Shown here piece after piece: positions 7,503 through 18,330 of a stretch of DNA of 61,690 nt. A program made the translations under genes and the position numbers. The DNA is from PVC group bacterium. Its GTDB lineage: Bacteria; Verrucomicrobiota; Kiritimatiellia; CAIKKV01; CAITUY01. Position 1 is the first letter of the stretch; each line of letters opens with the position of its first letter. The stretch covers positions 1-61,690 of the forward strand of contig CAMBRF010000019.1 in the NCBI GenBank assembly GCA_945870225.1, given 5' to 3'. The notes under the pieces were generated by a model, which saw only the letters and a program-made list of their open reading frames with translations, ran no database searches and was not told the origin of the DNA.

Positions 7503-8634
7503 GGATCACCTGCTCGTGAACGTCTCTGGCGGCGAGTGCCGCCAGCCGGCGGAGACAGTCGTCAGGGCATGCCATGGATTCCTCCAATCGGGCGATGGCC
7601 GGTACGATGGCGTAGGATTTAAAATCAGGCCATGGCACCTTTGCCGGCTCAACGGCTACGGACCCCGCCAGGCATAAACAGCGTTTGCCTGCGCGAGCGG
7701 CCGCATGGGCTATGGCGCCCACGCCTTTACCCATCAGCGTTTGCTCGTCCAGGGCTCCTTCAGCGGTGATCACCAAATCGGCATCTCGAATTCGCTGATC
7801 CAACCCGGACAGCGTTGAAAAAATCTCACTGCCGGGCTGGAAGACTCCCCCGCAGAACGCTTCTAGACCAAACCCTAGTCCCCCGGCGGCGCCAGCGCCC
7901 GGGTGAAGGGAAAAGTTCTGGCCTGTCAGGGTTTCAGTTACCCTTGCGAGGCGGCTTAAACAGGCCTCAGCTTTTAGAAGGTCCGCTTCTTCCCTCAGAC
8001 CTTTTTGCGGCCCGTACGTGCGGCTGGCTCCATTGGTTCCGAGCAGGGGATTGGTCACATCCATGGCAATGATCAGCCTTTCGAACGATAGCGGATGCAG
8101 GGGTGCCTCCAGGTGCGCCAGTTGATCCAACTCCGTCCAAGTCCGGATTTCGGTGCCGGTCGCGTCCCGGAATCTCCACCCGAGAGAACGGGCCAGGCCA
8201 AATCCTCCGTCATTCGTGGAGCTGCCTCCGATCCCCACATAAAGTCGGCGCGCCCCCGCCTGTTTGGCCTGCCTGAACACGGCGCCGATCCCAAACGTAT
8301 CCAGCTTTAAGGGATGCTGCATCCCTGCCGGAAGCAAGGCGAGGCCTATGATTTGTGCGGTCTCAATGATGGCGGTGCCTGCACCGGTCTCAAGCCACCA
8401 CTCCACAACCCGCGCCTGTCCGGACGAGTCGACCGTTGCGCAGGTCTGCCGTTCAGCCTTCAGTAAGTGGCCCAGCACCTCTCCGAAACCGTCTCCTCCG
8501 TCCGCCATGGGGAGCTGTTCGATGAGATCACTAGGACGAATCTCGCTCCACCCTCTGGCAATTGATTCGGCGGCCCGTCGGGCGCTTAAGGTGCCTTTGA
8601 ATTTATCCGGAACAATTAAAACACGTAATGACAT
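7474..8634 (-). CDS. Glycerate 2-kinase, GlxK/GarK family
   Basis: 386 residues of the type I glycerate kinase family, which phosphorylates glycerate to 2-phosphoglycerate using ATP. Signatures are RVLIVPDKFKGTLSA at the N-terminus, LPMADGGDGFGEVL, GIGGSSTNDGGFGLARSLG, HPGAGAAGGLGFGLEAF and VITAEGALDEQTLMGKG. The start immediately follows the stop of the upstream glycosidase-like gene (8635), so the two are co-transcribed and probably translationally coupled. The 3' end overlaps proA on the other strand by 29 bases. Confidence 0.92.
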   Translation of the reverse strand: MSLRVLIVPDKFKGTLSARRAAESIARGWSEIRPSDLIEQLPMADGGDGFGEVLGHLLKAERQTCATVDSSGQARVVEWWLETGAGTAIIETAQIIGLALLPAGMQHPLKLDTFGIGAVFRQAKQAGARRLYVGIGGSSTNDGGFGLARSLGWRFRDATGTEIRTWTELDQLAHLEAPLHPLSFERLIIAMDVTNPLLGTNGASRTYGPQKGLREEADLLKAEACLSRLARVTETLTGQNFSLHPGAGAAGGLGFGLEAFCGGVFQPGSEIFSTLSGLDQRIRDADLVITAEGALDEQTLMGKGVGAIAHAAARAGKRCLCLAGSVAVEPAKVPWPDFKSYAIVPAIARLEESMACPDDCLRRLAALAARDVHEQVIPIPVPGRCR

Positions 8635-11454
8635 CTACAGCGTGAGCTCCGTAACCTGACCTTCCACCACGTCGACCTCAACGGTTGCGGTTCCGCGCAT
8701 CACGGTGCAGCGTTTCACATTGCCGGCTACCGTCCAATCGGTGTTGATGAGGTAAATGCGGCGGCGATCCCCTTCAGGATAGGCAAAATAGGCGATTTCG
8801 CCGTCGCCGCCGCGTAGGCGGACGTCGAACGGAAATCGCCCCAGCAGGCCGTCCAGCCACGGCCGAACCACATTGAGCAGGCCGCGATGACCGAAGTAGC
8901 TCCAGGTGGTGAAGGTGTGTACTGTTCCCCGGCCTACAGTGTGTTCCACCAGAAGGGGGTTGCCCTCGAGCGTCAATTCCGTCTGTCCGCCCATCAACTC
9001 GATCTCAGCCAGGCGTAGAGGGCCGTGACGCGGGTCGGTGAGATCCCGTTTTTCTCCCCGGACCGTGCCTTCCGCCACCGTTACTCCGGGACCTGCGATG
9101 CGCAGGCCGCACAATCGAGCGACGCGGGATGGGTCGGGGAAAGTGCGTGTGCCGCCAGTGAGGACGGCGGTGCGGTCGTCGGAAGTTTGCAGGTGCGGCA
9201 AGGCCATTACCAGTGTACCGCCCTCCGCCACCCAGTTTTCCAGCCGGTCCATATCGTCATCACACATGGTGTGCCAGCCGGGAAGGATGAGCAGTTTGTA
9301 GCCCGCCAGTGCAGCGGCGTCTGCCTCCGAGGGAACCAGATCCACCTGTCCATAGGGTGTACCGGCGAACCAGCGCCGCAGGCGGTTTTCCTCCTGCAAG
9401 ACCGGGCACAGCCACACGCCTGGAAGAAATAGATCGGCCAGCAGCCAGCCATGTTCCGGTTCACCGTATTCCCACGCCGGGTCGTTCGGGCCAAAACCAT
9501 CCCACACGCGTACGGGTCGCTCGGTATTCAGACTCATGCCGCCGGTGATGGCCTCGTGCCGGCCGTAGAACAGCCCGGTCTCCACCTGCAAGGGTGCGGT
9601 GCGCGGATGCGCCTGTGCCCAGCGGAAAAACGCCGCGATGTTGGACTGCCGTGCCAAGGGTAACGGATCAGTGGGCCCGCTGACAAAGCTGTGCACCTTT
9701 GCCAGTCCCCCTTCTTCATCTTCGATGAGCGAGGCCCCGGCGAGATAACCGAGATAGAGATTGAGCCAGAACATGCGCTCGTGACGGAAATCCTCGGGTG
9801 AACAGTGCACATGGCAGGCGATATGCATTCCCCACAGGGACTTGCCGTAAGCGCGGGCCGCCCCGCGGGCCTCGCAGAGCAGGAGGCTGGTGTTTCCGGT
9901 CATCGTCTCCGAAAGGATCAGGTTCACACCGGCACGGTAGGCGTAACGGTGCGCCAAGGCGGCTTCACCAAGCAGGCGCGGGGCGCCGTCCTCCGGGCCG
10001 TAGGTCTTGCTGATATGCTCGAGGTAGTCCGCCTCCGCCTCTGCCAGGGTGCGTGCGGAACCGGGTGTGCGCCAGCCGATGTAAAGCGGGATGCTCAGCT
10101 CGTGATGCTTTTTGCCTAAAAAATAGTCGCCGCCGAGGTTGTGTGCCATCGTTAATAACTCGGGCAGGGGCATGACCAGGTTGGGCATGGCTGTGTTGAT
10201 GGCAAAGTAAATGCCGCGTTCACGGCAGAGAAGGAACCAGCGTCGCCAGTCGTCCTGGCTCACCGTATCGGTCTCGGTGCGGAAGAGTAAATAGTTGCCG
10301 CCGCCGGTGGCCGCCATGAAACGGATAGCCGCATCGATCCATCCGTTTTCAGCCGCCATCATGTTAGTGTCGTAGCCCAGCACCAGTCCGCGGCCGCCGG
10401 AGGGCAGATCACCGGATCCTCCCTGAGTGGGGAATGTTCCATCAAACCAAGGCGCTTGGAAAGGCAGGCATTCACGGAGGCTTGCCCAATGGGGCGGTGC
10501 CTGCTGGACGGTAACGCTGTAGAGCGCCAGATAGACGGTACCCTGCGAAGTGTTGGTGATGGACAGCGTATGCGCACCGTTGACGAGGGTGGCTTCATCG
10601 GTGTGCTCCAGCCCGCTATTCGCCCCGCGCATATATTTTGCCTTGTAGCGGCCGATCGTGAGTGGGTGGCCGTCCAGTGCCGTACTCAGCGTAACCTGCG
10701 GGCTGTTGCAGCCACTGGACATTTCCCCCATCACGCTGTCGGAGCGGGCCGCCCACGGCAGGCCGGTGAAGCGCCAAGTGATCACCACCGGGCCGTCTGC
10801 CTCCCAGGCTAGCGGCATTTCGACCGTGCCATTCGGGGGAATCCAGGCGGCGGTGCGGTGATGCACCTCGCGCGGCACGAAGGTTCCCTGGAAGGCCTGG
10901 CGCGTGATCTCCACCCTTTTCCGGCCGGTGCGGGCCACCTCCGCTGCGGTGCGTTGTGCGTTCCAGTAGATGCCTTCATCCTCCAGCCGGCAGACGACTA
11001 GTTGCGAACAGGAATATTTACTTCCCGCCGGTCTGGTCAGCCAATCGCCCCGGGGGATATCGCCCACCCGGATATCGGCGTTGAGCATGGCTGAACGAAA
11101 ATGCAGAATCGTGTCATCATCACCCTCAACGTCCACCGCCAGTCCTTCCAATCCCTTGTAGCCATAAAGCGGGCGTGGGAAGTGGAGCAGCGGCGACTCC
11201 CACCGCGGCTCCGGCAACTCGATAAACGTCCTTCGCTGAGCACCCCAGCATCCATGGTAAATCACCTGCCGCGGCGAACGCAGCGTTCCACCCGAGACCG
11301 ACAACCCGCCTGACCAGTCCTCATGGGGTTGATCCGGGCGCCATTCTGAATAGCAAACCCAGACACCCCAGCGGAAGAGAAGGGTTAGGGAGCGGTTGGT
11401 TTTTGCCTGAGTGGCACGGTAGCTCAAGGAACGGCGCTCAATGTGGGCTGTCAT
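8635..11454 (-). CDS. Large glycosidase-like protein with GATase-like C-terminal domain
   Basis: About 939 residues from the ATG at 11454 (11490 also possible). No signal peptide is evident. The N-terminal third is beta-rich. The middle contains a TIM-barrel-like part with FMAATGGGNYLLFRTETD, DYFLGKKHHELSIPLYIGWR and YRAGVNLILSETMTGN. Residues about 725-765 (YKLLILPGWHTMCDDDMDRL, EGGTLVMALPH) look like the beta-galactosidase trimerisation/GATase-like domain found in GH42-type enzymes. A beta-sandwich C-terminus follows. I infer a cytoplasmic carbohydrate-active enzyme, but no catalytic acid pair can be assigned confidently. The coupling with glycerate kinase hints at catabolism of a sugar or sugar acid. 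Confidence 0.5.
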   Translation of the reverse strand: MTAHIERRSLSYRATQAKTNRSLTLLFRWGVWVCYSEWRPDQPHEDWSGGLSVSGGTLRSPRQVIYHGCWGAQRRTFIELPEPRWESPLLHFPRPLYGYKGLEGLAVDVEGDDDTILHFRSAMLNADIRVGDIPRGDWLTRPAGSKYSCSQLVVCRLEDEGIYWNAQRTAAEVARTGRKRVEITRQAFQGTFVPREVHHRTAAWIPPNGTVEMPLAWEADGPVVITWRFTGLPWAARSDSVMGEMSSGCNSPQVTLSTALDGHPLTIGRYKAKYMRGANSGLEHTDEATLVNGAHTLSITNTSQGTVYLALYSVTVQQAPPHWASLRECLPFQAPWFDGTFPTQGGSGDLPSGGRGLVLGYDTNMMAAENGWIDAAIRFMAATGGGNYLLFRTETDTVSQDDWRRWFLLCRERGIYFAINTAMPNLVMPLPELLTMAHNLGGDYFLGKKHHELSIPLYIGWRTPGSARTLAEAEADYLEHISKTYGPEDGAPRLLGEAALAHRYAYRAGVNLILSETMTGNTSLLLCEARGAARAYGKSLWGMHIACHVHCSPEDFRHERMFWLNLYLGYLAGASLIEDEEGGLAKVHSFVSGPTDPLPLARQSNIAAFFRWAQAHPRTAPLQVETGLFYGRHEAITGGMSLNTERPVRVWDGFGPNDPAWEYGEPEHGWLLADLFLPGVWLCPVLQEENRLRRWFAGTPYGQVDLVPSEADAAALAGYKLLILPGWHTMCDDDMDRLENWVAEGGTLVMALPHLQTSDDRTAVLTGGTRTFPDPSRVARLCGLRIAGPGVTVAEGTVRGEKRDLTDPRHGPLRLAEIELMGGQTELTLEGNPLLVEHTVGRGTVHTFTTWSYFGHRGLLNVVRPWLDGLLGRFPFDVRLRGGDGEIAYFAYPEGDRRRIYLINTDWTVAGNVKRCTVMRGTATVEVDVVEGQVTELTL

Positions 11455-11514
11455 GGTGGCAAGCGTGTCTGAATCGGGTGGGGGTGTCAAGATCGTGGGA
11501 GGTCCAAAAAGACA

Positions 11515-11555
11515 CCCCTTGGCCAGAAGGGACTAGGTCCGAACCGGCCAAGGGG
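11515..11555 (-). terminator. Hairpin in the leader of the glycosidase-like gene
   Basis: CCCCTTGGCC and GGCCAAGGGG form perfect 10-bp arms around a 21-base loop. Read on the minus strand, the hairpin is followed by TGTCTTTTTGG, a weak U-tract. It could be an attenuator in the leader of the minus-strand gene or a terminator for upstream read-through. The rest of 11455-11793 holds no other obvious element. Confidence 0.4.
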
Positions 11556-11793
11556 TCAGGAATGGAGAGTATGTTTGAACGCCTGCTGCGTTCCCCCCCT
11601 TCAGCGATTCATATTTTCGCACAGTTCTTCAGGAATGAATGTTAAGAAAACGCAAAAAATGTGTCGCAAGGAAAGAGTAGCTGTTCAATGAAGCACTCAT
11701 TTCGGAACTCAACGACAGATGGAAATTATCAGACTTGAAGAAGGGGACGGGTTTGGGATAATCCCCGCGTTTTCAAACAAGGAAGGACGGGCC

Positions 11794-12654
11794 ATGAATA
11801 AGGTTTTGGCCAGAGAACAGTTGTCTGCCGATGTTGTGATGATGCGCGTGGAGGCGCCCTTGATTGCGCGGGAACGCCGACCCGGACAGTTTATCATTCT
11901 CCAACTCAACAATGAGTTCGGGGAGCGGATTCCGTTGACTATTGCGGATGCCGATCCGGTTGAAGGGTCAATTACGCTTATATTCCAGACGGTGGGATTG
12001 ACCACCCACAAGCTTGCCGATAAGCGGGTGGGTGAGTTCATTGAAAGCGTGCTGGGCCCGTTGGGTCAGCCGACGCATATCGAAAAGTTCGGGACCGTGG
12101 TCTGCGTGGGCGGGGGGATTGGTGTTGCCCCCCTTCATCCCATTGCCAAGGGGATGAAGGAAGCCGGCAACAAACTGATTGTCATCATGGGTGCCCGGAC
12201 CAAGGAACTGCTTGTCCTCGAAGACCAGATGCGGAACCTGGCTGATGAGTTGATTATCTGTACCGATGACGGTTCGGTCGGACGGAAATGCCTGGTGACC
12301 GAACCTCTCAAGGAGGTGTGCGGCCGGCGGCCGAAACCTGATCTCGCGGTGGCGATCGGTCCGCCCATCATGATGAAATTCTGCGCCGAGGCAACGCGTC
12401 CCTTTGCGGTTCCCACGGTGGTTTCGCTCAATACCATTATGATCGATGGAACGGGGATGTGCGGAGGTTGCCGGGTGACGGTTGGCGGGCACACCAAGTT
12501 TGTGTGCGTGGACGGACCGGAATTCGACGGGCACCAGGTTGATTTCGACAACATGATGAAGCGGCTGCGCGCGTACAAGCCCCATGAGGACAAGGCGCAT
12601 CATCAATGTCATCTCGAAAGCGAGATCGAGCTCAAGGAGAAAAAGCAGTTATGA
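11794..12654 (+). CDS. NfnA/SudB-type FAD/NAD-binding ferredoxin reductase subunit
   Basis: 286 residues from the ATG at 11794, preceded by GGAAGGA. The PyrK/NfnA family signature is clear: RRPGQFIILQLNNEFGERIP for FAD binding, GGGIGVAPLHPIAKGMKEAG for NAD(P), and a C-terminal cysteine cluster (DGTGMCGGCRVTVGG ... FVCVDGPEFDGH) for a [2Fe-2S] centre. With the following gene it should form the NADH-dependent ferredoxin:NADP oxidoreductase (electron bifurcation) or sulfide-dehydrogenase-type complex. Stop and next start overlap (ATGA). Both lie beside glutamate dehydrogenase, a large NADPH consumer. Confidence 0.9.
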   Translation: MNKVLAREQLSADVVMMRVEAPLIARERRPGQFIILQLNNEFGERIPLTIADADPVEGSITLIFQTVGLTTHKLADKRVGEFIESVLGPLGQPTHIEKFGTVVCVGGGIGVAPLHPIAKGMKEAGNKLIVIMGARTKELLVLEDQMRNLADELIICTDDGSVGRKCLVTEPLKEVCGRRPKPDLAVAIGPPIMMKFCAEATRPFAVPTVVSLNTIMIDGTGMCGGCRVTVGGHTKFVCVDGPEFDGHQVDFDNMMKRLRAYKPHEDKAHHQCHLESEIELKEKKQL

Positions 12655-14141
12655 GTCATTCCTCTCCTGACATTTTGATGGACGCCGCCCGCCGTGACCT
12701 GGACGCCGTGATCAAACGCGATAAGCCCTTGACCCCCAAGGAGCGGCTGGCAATCCCTTGCCAGGAGATGCCGGCGCAGGATCCTGCCGTGCGCCGGGGC
12801 AACATGCAGGAGGTCGCGCTCGGCTATTCGCCCGAGCAGGCCCGTCTCGAATCGATGCGCTGCCTGCAATGCAAGAATGCCCCCTGTGTGGCCGGGTGCC
12901 CGGTGGGTATCGATATTCCGGGCTTTCTCAAGGCGGCTGCCGAAGGCGATTTTCAGTCGGCCATTGAGGTGATCAAGCGGAACAGTCTGTTGCCGGCGGT
13001 GTGCGGTCGTGTCTGTCCGCAGGAGGTGCAGTGTCAGGAGCATTGTACGGTAGGTAAGGCGTTGAAAGATGTGAACCGGGCAGTCTCCATCGGGCGTGTG
13101 GAACGCTTCGTCGCTGACCTGGAACGCGAGCGGGGTGCGGCGCAGGCTCCGGTCATCCATCCGGAGACGGGCAAAAAGGTGGCGGTTATCGGAAGCGGGC
13201 CTGCCAGTATCACCGTGGCGGCCGATGTTAGACGGGAAGGGCACAAGGTTGTGATTTTCGAGGCCTTCCACAAGCCGGGTGGCGTCATGGTCTACGGGAT
13301 TCCCGAGTTCCGGCTGCCCAAACGCATTGTGCAGGAGGAGATCGACGCGCTCACGGCGATGGGCGTGGAGCTGCATACTAATTTTGTCGTAGGGCGGACC
13401 CGCCGACTGAAGGACCTGATGGAGAAGGACGGTTTTGATGCCGTGTTCATCGGGACGGGGGCAGGGTTGCCAAAGTTCATGGGGATTGAAGGCGAGAATC
13501 TGGTGGGAGTGTTCTCCGCCAATGAGTACCTGACGCGGTCAAACCTGATGCGGGCCTATGACGCCGCACGGGCCGATACCCCGATTTACCGCTCGCGCAA
13601 GGTGGCGGTCCTGGGCGGCGGCAATGTGGCCATGGATGCTGCTCGGACCGCAGTACGACTGGGGGCCGCCGAGGTCTACCTGGTTTATCGCCGGACCGAG
13701 GTTGAAATGCCGGCCCGTGTTGAGGAAATCGCCCATGCCAAGGAGGAGGGGGTGATTTTCCATTACCTTGAAAACGCCCGGCGGATCTGTGGTGACGACC
13801 AGGGCTGCGTGACGTCGCTGGAGTGTGTGCGCTATGAGCTGGGTGAGCCGGATGCGTCCGGGCGCCGGCGGCCTGTCGAGATCAAGGGCAGTGAGTTCAT
13901 GATGGAGGTGGATACCGTCATCGTGGCGATCGGGAACGATTCCAATCCGCTGATTCCGAGGACGACCGACGGGCTCAAGATCACCAAGTGGGGGAATATC
14001 ATTGTTGATGAGACCGGCAAGACGTCGCTCGATCGGGTTTTTGCGGGCGGCGATATTGTGCTGGGGGCCGCCACCGTGATTCTGGCCATGGGTGAGGGGC
14101 GGCGGGCGGCGGCCTCCATCAATGCGAAATTGCGGGAGTAA
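12651..14141 (+). CDS. NfnB / glutamate synthase small subunit-type flavoprotein
   Basis: 496 residues from the ATG at 12651. The N-terminal ferredoxin-like domain carries two cysteine groups for Fe-S clusters (CLQCKNAPCVAGCPVGIDIP and CGRVCPQEVQCQEHC). Two dinucleotide folds follow (KVAVIGSGPASITVAADVRR and KVAVLGGGNVAMDAARTAVR) and the typical end VFAGGDIVLGAATVILAMGE. Family members oxidise NADPH in NfnB or GltD. With NfnA immediately upstream and no large GltB subunit in view, the Nfn-type bifurcating complex is the better reading. Only 4 bases separate it from the convergent nrpR gene. Confidence 0.9.
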   Translation: MSHSSPDILMDAARRDLDAVIKRDKPLTPKERLAIPCQEMPAQDPAVRRGNMQEVALGYSPEQARLESMRCLQCKNAPCVAGCPVGIDIPGFLKAAAEGDFQSAIEVIKRNSLLPAVCGRVCPQEVQCQEHCTVGKALKDVNRAVSIGRVERFVADLERERGAAQAPVIHPETGKKVAVIGSGPASITVAADVRREGHKVVIFEAFHKPGGVMVYGIPEFRLPKRIVQEEIDALTAMGVELHTNFVVGRTRRLKDLMEKDGFDAVFIGTGAGLPKFMGIEGENLVGVFSANEYLTRSNLMRAYDAARADTPIYRSRKVAVLGGGNVAMDAARTAVRLGAAEVYLVYRRTEVEMPARVEEIAHAKEEGVIFHYLENARRICGDDQGCVTSLECVRYELGEPDASGRRRPVEIKGSEFMMEVDTVIVAIGNDSNPLIPRTTDGLKITKWGNIIVDETGKTSLDRVFAGGDIVLGAATVILAMGEGRRAAASINAKLRE

Positions 14142-14145
14142 GGAC

Positions 14146-15144
14146 TCAGCGCAACCGGCGCTGGTGTTCCTCAACCGTCCGGAAGGCGGTGAAGTCTTCC
14201 AGTCCGGCAAGCGATTTGATCTTCACGGGGATGCCCGACTCCTGCAGGGCGGCGATGGGGTTCAGTCCGCCGTAAACGATCATGCCGACATGTCCCTCCG
14301 AAACCGGAACCCCGAGCAGGGGCTGGTTGGGTTTGCCCAACTCGACAATGCCGCCCAGTCCTAGTGAACGGAGTTTTCGTTCGAGCTGTTGGACATTCTC
14401 GAGTGCGACGGACGGGACTTCGCGAAACCCCGCGCAGAGGATCCCGGTTCCGGTCAGGACCACATCCCGAACCTTGGTCATGTTCGCTTGAATGAACACT
14501 TCGAGCGGGTCAAGCGTTGACCCCTGATACTCGATCAGCTCCACGAATCGTATGGGGATACGGTTGCGCACCTCCAGAAGTCCTCCGAAACGTGACCGGA
14601 CCGGAATGCCCTCGTGCATCAGGATGCCGCTGACGGTGATGCTGCAGACGGTTCCGATGGCCACATAGTTCTCCGGCACAACGGTCTGGGCAATCAATTC
14701 TCCTGCATTCGCCACCACGATGCGGGAGCTGATGGCCAGGTTCTGTCGGAAGACGAGCTTCATCTCGTTCAGGGCACGATTAAGATGCTCCGGGTAGATG
14801 AGGGAGACGTTTACAACGACCGAGCCTTCGGGACGGAGTTGCCGGAATGACATCTGATAGGCCAGGTTATCCACCCGTGATGAGATCACGCCCACTTTTT
14901 CGATCACATTTGCCCGTGAGATCTCCTCGCGCCCCTGACGGGTGATCGTGCGGCCGGCGCGGCGTGTTATGATTTGCGTCAGTCCCTGCCGGTCGAGCTG
15001 CAGCAAGTGGAAGCGAATGGTGCGGGGTTGGACGTCCAACCCTTCCGCGAGCAGGGCCATGCGGATGCGTGCCGCGCCCCGGGGCTCGGAGGACTCGCTC
15101 AACGTTTTCAGAATAGCCAGTTGAGTCTTTTCTTTTTTGGACAT
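14146..15144 (-). CDS. nrpR: NrpR-type nitrogen regulator with winged helix and DUF128 domain
   Basis: 332 residues from the ATG at 15144. A winged-helix N-terminus (QLAILKTLSESSEPRGAARI ... TIRFHLLQLDRQGL) is followed by one NrpR/DUF128 effector domain (VGVISSRVDNLAYQMSFRQL, VGTVCSITVSG-like segments, GHVGMIVYGGLNPIAALQE). In methanogens NrpR represses nitrogen-fixation and assimilation genes and is relieved by 2-oxoglutarate; that is family knowledge. Here it is divergent from glutamate dehydrogenase, and a 10-bp motif occurs as an inverted pair in the shared intergenic region, so control of gdhA and of itself is likely. It is uncommon in bacteria. Confidence 0.88.
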   Translation of the reverse strand: MSKKEKTQLAILKTLSESSEPRGAARIRMALLAEGLDVQPRTIRFHLLQLDRQGLTQIITRRAGRTITRQGREEISRANVIEKVGVISSRVDNLAYQMSFRQLRPEGSVVVNVSLIYPEHLNRALNEMKLVFRQNLAISSRIVVANAGELIAQTVVPENYVAIGTVCSITVSGILMHEGIPVRSRFGGLLEVRNRIPIRFVELIEYQGSTLDPLEVFIQANMTKVRDVVLTGTGILCAGFREVPSVALENVQQLERKLRSLGLGGIVELGKPNQPLLGVPVSEGHVGMIVYGGLNPIAALQESGIPVKIKSLAGLEDFTAFRTVEEHQRRLR

Positions 15145-15172
15145 GCGGTTTAGTCCTACTGTGAATCGGTGA

Positions 15173-15274
15173 AGATACGGCAAAAATGCCGCTATAATCA
15201 AGGTGAATAGTCAGACAAATCGATTATATTATGCAATGTGTTTGTGGATGTTACGGTTCAAGTGTGCCGTATCT
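15173..15274. promoter_or_regulatory. Paired operator candidate between nrpR and gdhA
   Basis: AGATACGGCA occurs at 15173-15182 and, as its exact reverse complement TGCCGTATCT, at 15265-15274. Each copy sits within a local inverted repeat: CGGCA-N4-TGCCG at 15178-15191 and TGCC-N6-GGCA at 15265-15278. One lies about 30 bases from the nrpR start, the other about 30 bases from the gdhA start. This layout suits binding of the adjacent dimeric regulator at both divergent promoters. The binding protein is inferred, not shown. Confidence 0.55.
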
Positions 15275-15281
15275 GGCATAA

Positions 15282-16643
<1,362 letters not shown>

Positions 16644-16666
16644 TCGGATCGCGATCGGGAGAGAGC

Positions 16667-16697
16667 GAGGGCCGCCGGAAGGCGGCCCTCTTTTTTT
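16667..16697 (+). terminator. Rho-independent terminator after gdhA
   Basis: GAGGGCCGCC, a GGAA tetraloop, and GGCGGCCCTC form a perfect 10-bp stem followed by seven T residues, 23 bases past the gdhA stop. It ends 10 bases before the stop of the convergent sigma-54 activator gene. Confidence 0.92.
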
Positions 16698-16707
16698 GGC
16701 AGAACCG

Positions 16708-18243
16708 CTAGCGGCGGTAATCCTGGGGATTGATGCCGAGGTGCTGGATCCGGTAGTTGATGATCCGTTGTGTGGTCTGAAGATGGCGGGCGGCGGCGGC
16801 CGCGATGCCGCGGTGGCGTTTGAGCGCATCCACAATGATCTCGCGCTCGAACGATTCGACCATGGTTTGCAGGCAGGCGCCACTTTCCGGGACCAGGGCC
16901 GTATTGGTGGCTTCACTGGTTTGCAGCGAGGGCGGCAGGGTGTAACCATGCAGGACGTCGTCGCTGGTGGTGAGCACGGCGCGCTCGATACAGTTTTCAA
17001 GTTCCCGCACATTTCCTGGCCAGTGATAGGCCATCATCATGTTGATCGCGGTGGTGGAGATGCGCTTGACCTGTTTACTGTAGGACTTGCTGTATTTCTG
17101 AAGGAAATGATCAGCCAGCAGGAGGATGTCGGACCGGCGTTCTCGAAGGGCCGGAAGGTGGATGGGGAATACGTTGAGACGGTAATACAGATCCTCGCGG
17201 AACCGTCCCGCCCGGATGGCGTCCTCCAGGTTGCGGCTGGTGGCGGTGATGACCCGAACATTCACGGAGAGGGTCTTGTCGCCGCCGACGCGCTCGAATG
17301 AACGTTCCTGCAGAACCCGGAGCAGACGCACCTGGACGGCGGGCGAGATGTCGCCGATTTCATCCAGGAAGAGAGTTCCCCCGTTGGCGAGTTCAAAGCG
17401 TCCCTTCCGCTGCTGGGCGGCGCCGGTAAAAGCCCCTTTCTCATGGCCGAACAGTTCGCTTTCGATGAGATTCTCGGGGAGGGCGGCGCAATTCACGCTG
17501 ATGAAGGGGTTTTGTCGGCGCGAACTGCCGAAGTGGATGGCGCGGGCGACGAGTTCCTTGCCGGTGCCCGATTCACCCCGGATCAGAACCGTAGCGACGC
17601 TGTCGGCGACCTGGGCAATCTGGTCGTAAACCGCCCGCATTTCCTTTGACGTTCCGACGAGGTTGTGGGGCTGGTACCGGTCGCCGAGTTGGCGTCTCAG
17701 TTTTTCGTTTTCAGCCCGTAGCCCTTCCTGCTCGCTGATTTGCTCCCGGATGCTGGCTACCGCCTCAGCGAGAAGATTGGCCACCAGACGCAGGAAATCG
17801 AGGTCTTTGGCGAGGGTGTTCTCCTCCGCAGACGGTCGATCAATGCTGATGGTGCCGATGACCTGGCGCTGATGGAGAATCGGGACGCAGATGAAGGCCC
17901 CCTTGGTGCCTTTACGGGAACGGGTCCGGTTGAGGAAGCGGGAGTCCTTGGCGAGGTCGGGAACAATCTCCGGTTTCGCGCTCTTGGCCACGGTGCCGGT
18001 GATGCCTTCTCCAAGCCGGTATTGGCCCCGCTTGTGTTCCTCGGGCGTGAGCCCGCGTGAGGCTTCGATGACGAAAACATCCGTGTCGGGGCGCCGAAGG
18101 GTCAGGGTGCCGTAGGACATGCCCATTTCCTTCTCGAGGATATCAAAAACCTCCTGCAGCAGGGCGGACACATCACGGCGATGGGCCATCGCCTGGGAGA
18201 TCCGATACAACACGCTTAATTCAACCGACTCGCGCTTTTCCAC
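16708..18243 (-). CDS. NifA-like sigma-54-dependent activator (GAF-AAA+-Fis)
   Basis: 511 residues, the usual NifA length. The N-terminal GAF domain ([20 protein letters not shown] ... [20 protein letters not shown]) is followed by the AAA+ sigma-54 interaction domain with Walker A GESGTGKE, the sigma-54 contact loop GAFTGA, Walker [11 protein letters not shown] and R-finger region. A Fis-type helix-turn-helix closes the protein ([20 protein letters not shown]). It should activate sigma-54 promoters, presumably nitrogen genes given nrpR, gdhA and nfn next door. No nif structural genes are in the window, so it could also serve another nitrogen regulon. Confidence 0.88.
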   Translation of the reverse strand: MEKRESVELSVLYRISQAMAHRRDVSALLQEVFDILEKEMGMSYGTLTLRRPDTDVFVIEASRGLTPEEHKRGQYRLGEGITGTVAKSAKPEIVPDLAKDSRFLNRTRSRKGTKGAFICVPILHQRQVIGTISIDRPSAEENTLAKDLDFLRLVANLLAEAVASIREQISEQEGLRAENEKLRRQLGDRYQPHNLVGTSKEMRAVYDQIAQVADSVATVLIRGESGTGKELVARAIHFGSSRRQNPFISVNCAALPENLIESELFGHEKGAFTGAAQQRKGRFELANGGTLFLDEIGDISPAVQVRLLRVLQERSFERVGGDKTLSVNVRVITATSRNLEDAIRAGRFREDLYYRLNVFPIHLPALRERRSDILLLADHFLQKYSKSYSKQVKRISTTAINMMMAYHWPGNVRELENCIERAVLTTSDDVLHGYTLPPSLQTSEATNTALVPESGACLQTMVESFEREIIVDALKRHRGIAAAAARHLQTTQRIINYRIQHLGINPQDYRR

Positions 18244-18330
18244 GGGACTCTCCTTAATGGCCTTAACACCCTTTCGCGTTCAAGGCGCAGGCTCTTAACA
18301 GATTCCGGATAGGAATTCAACGTCGCGCTA

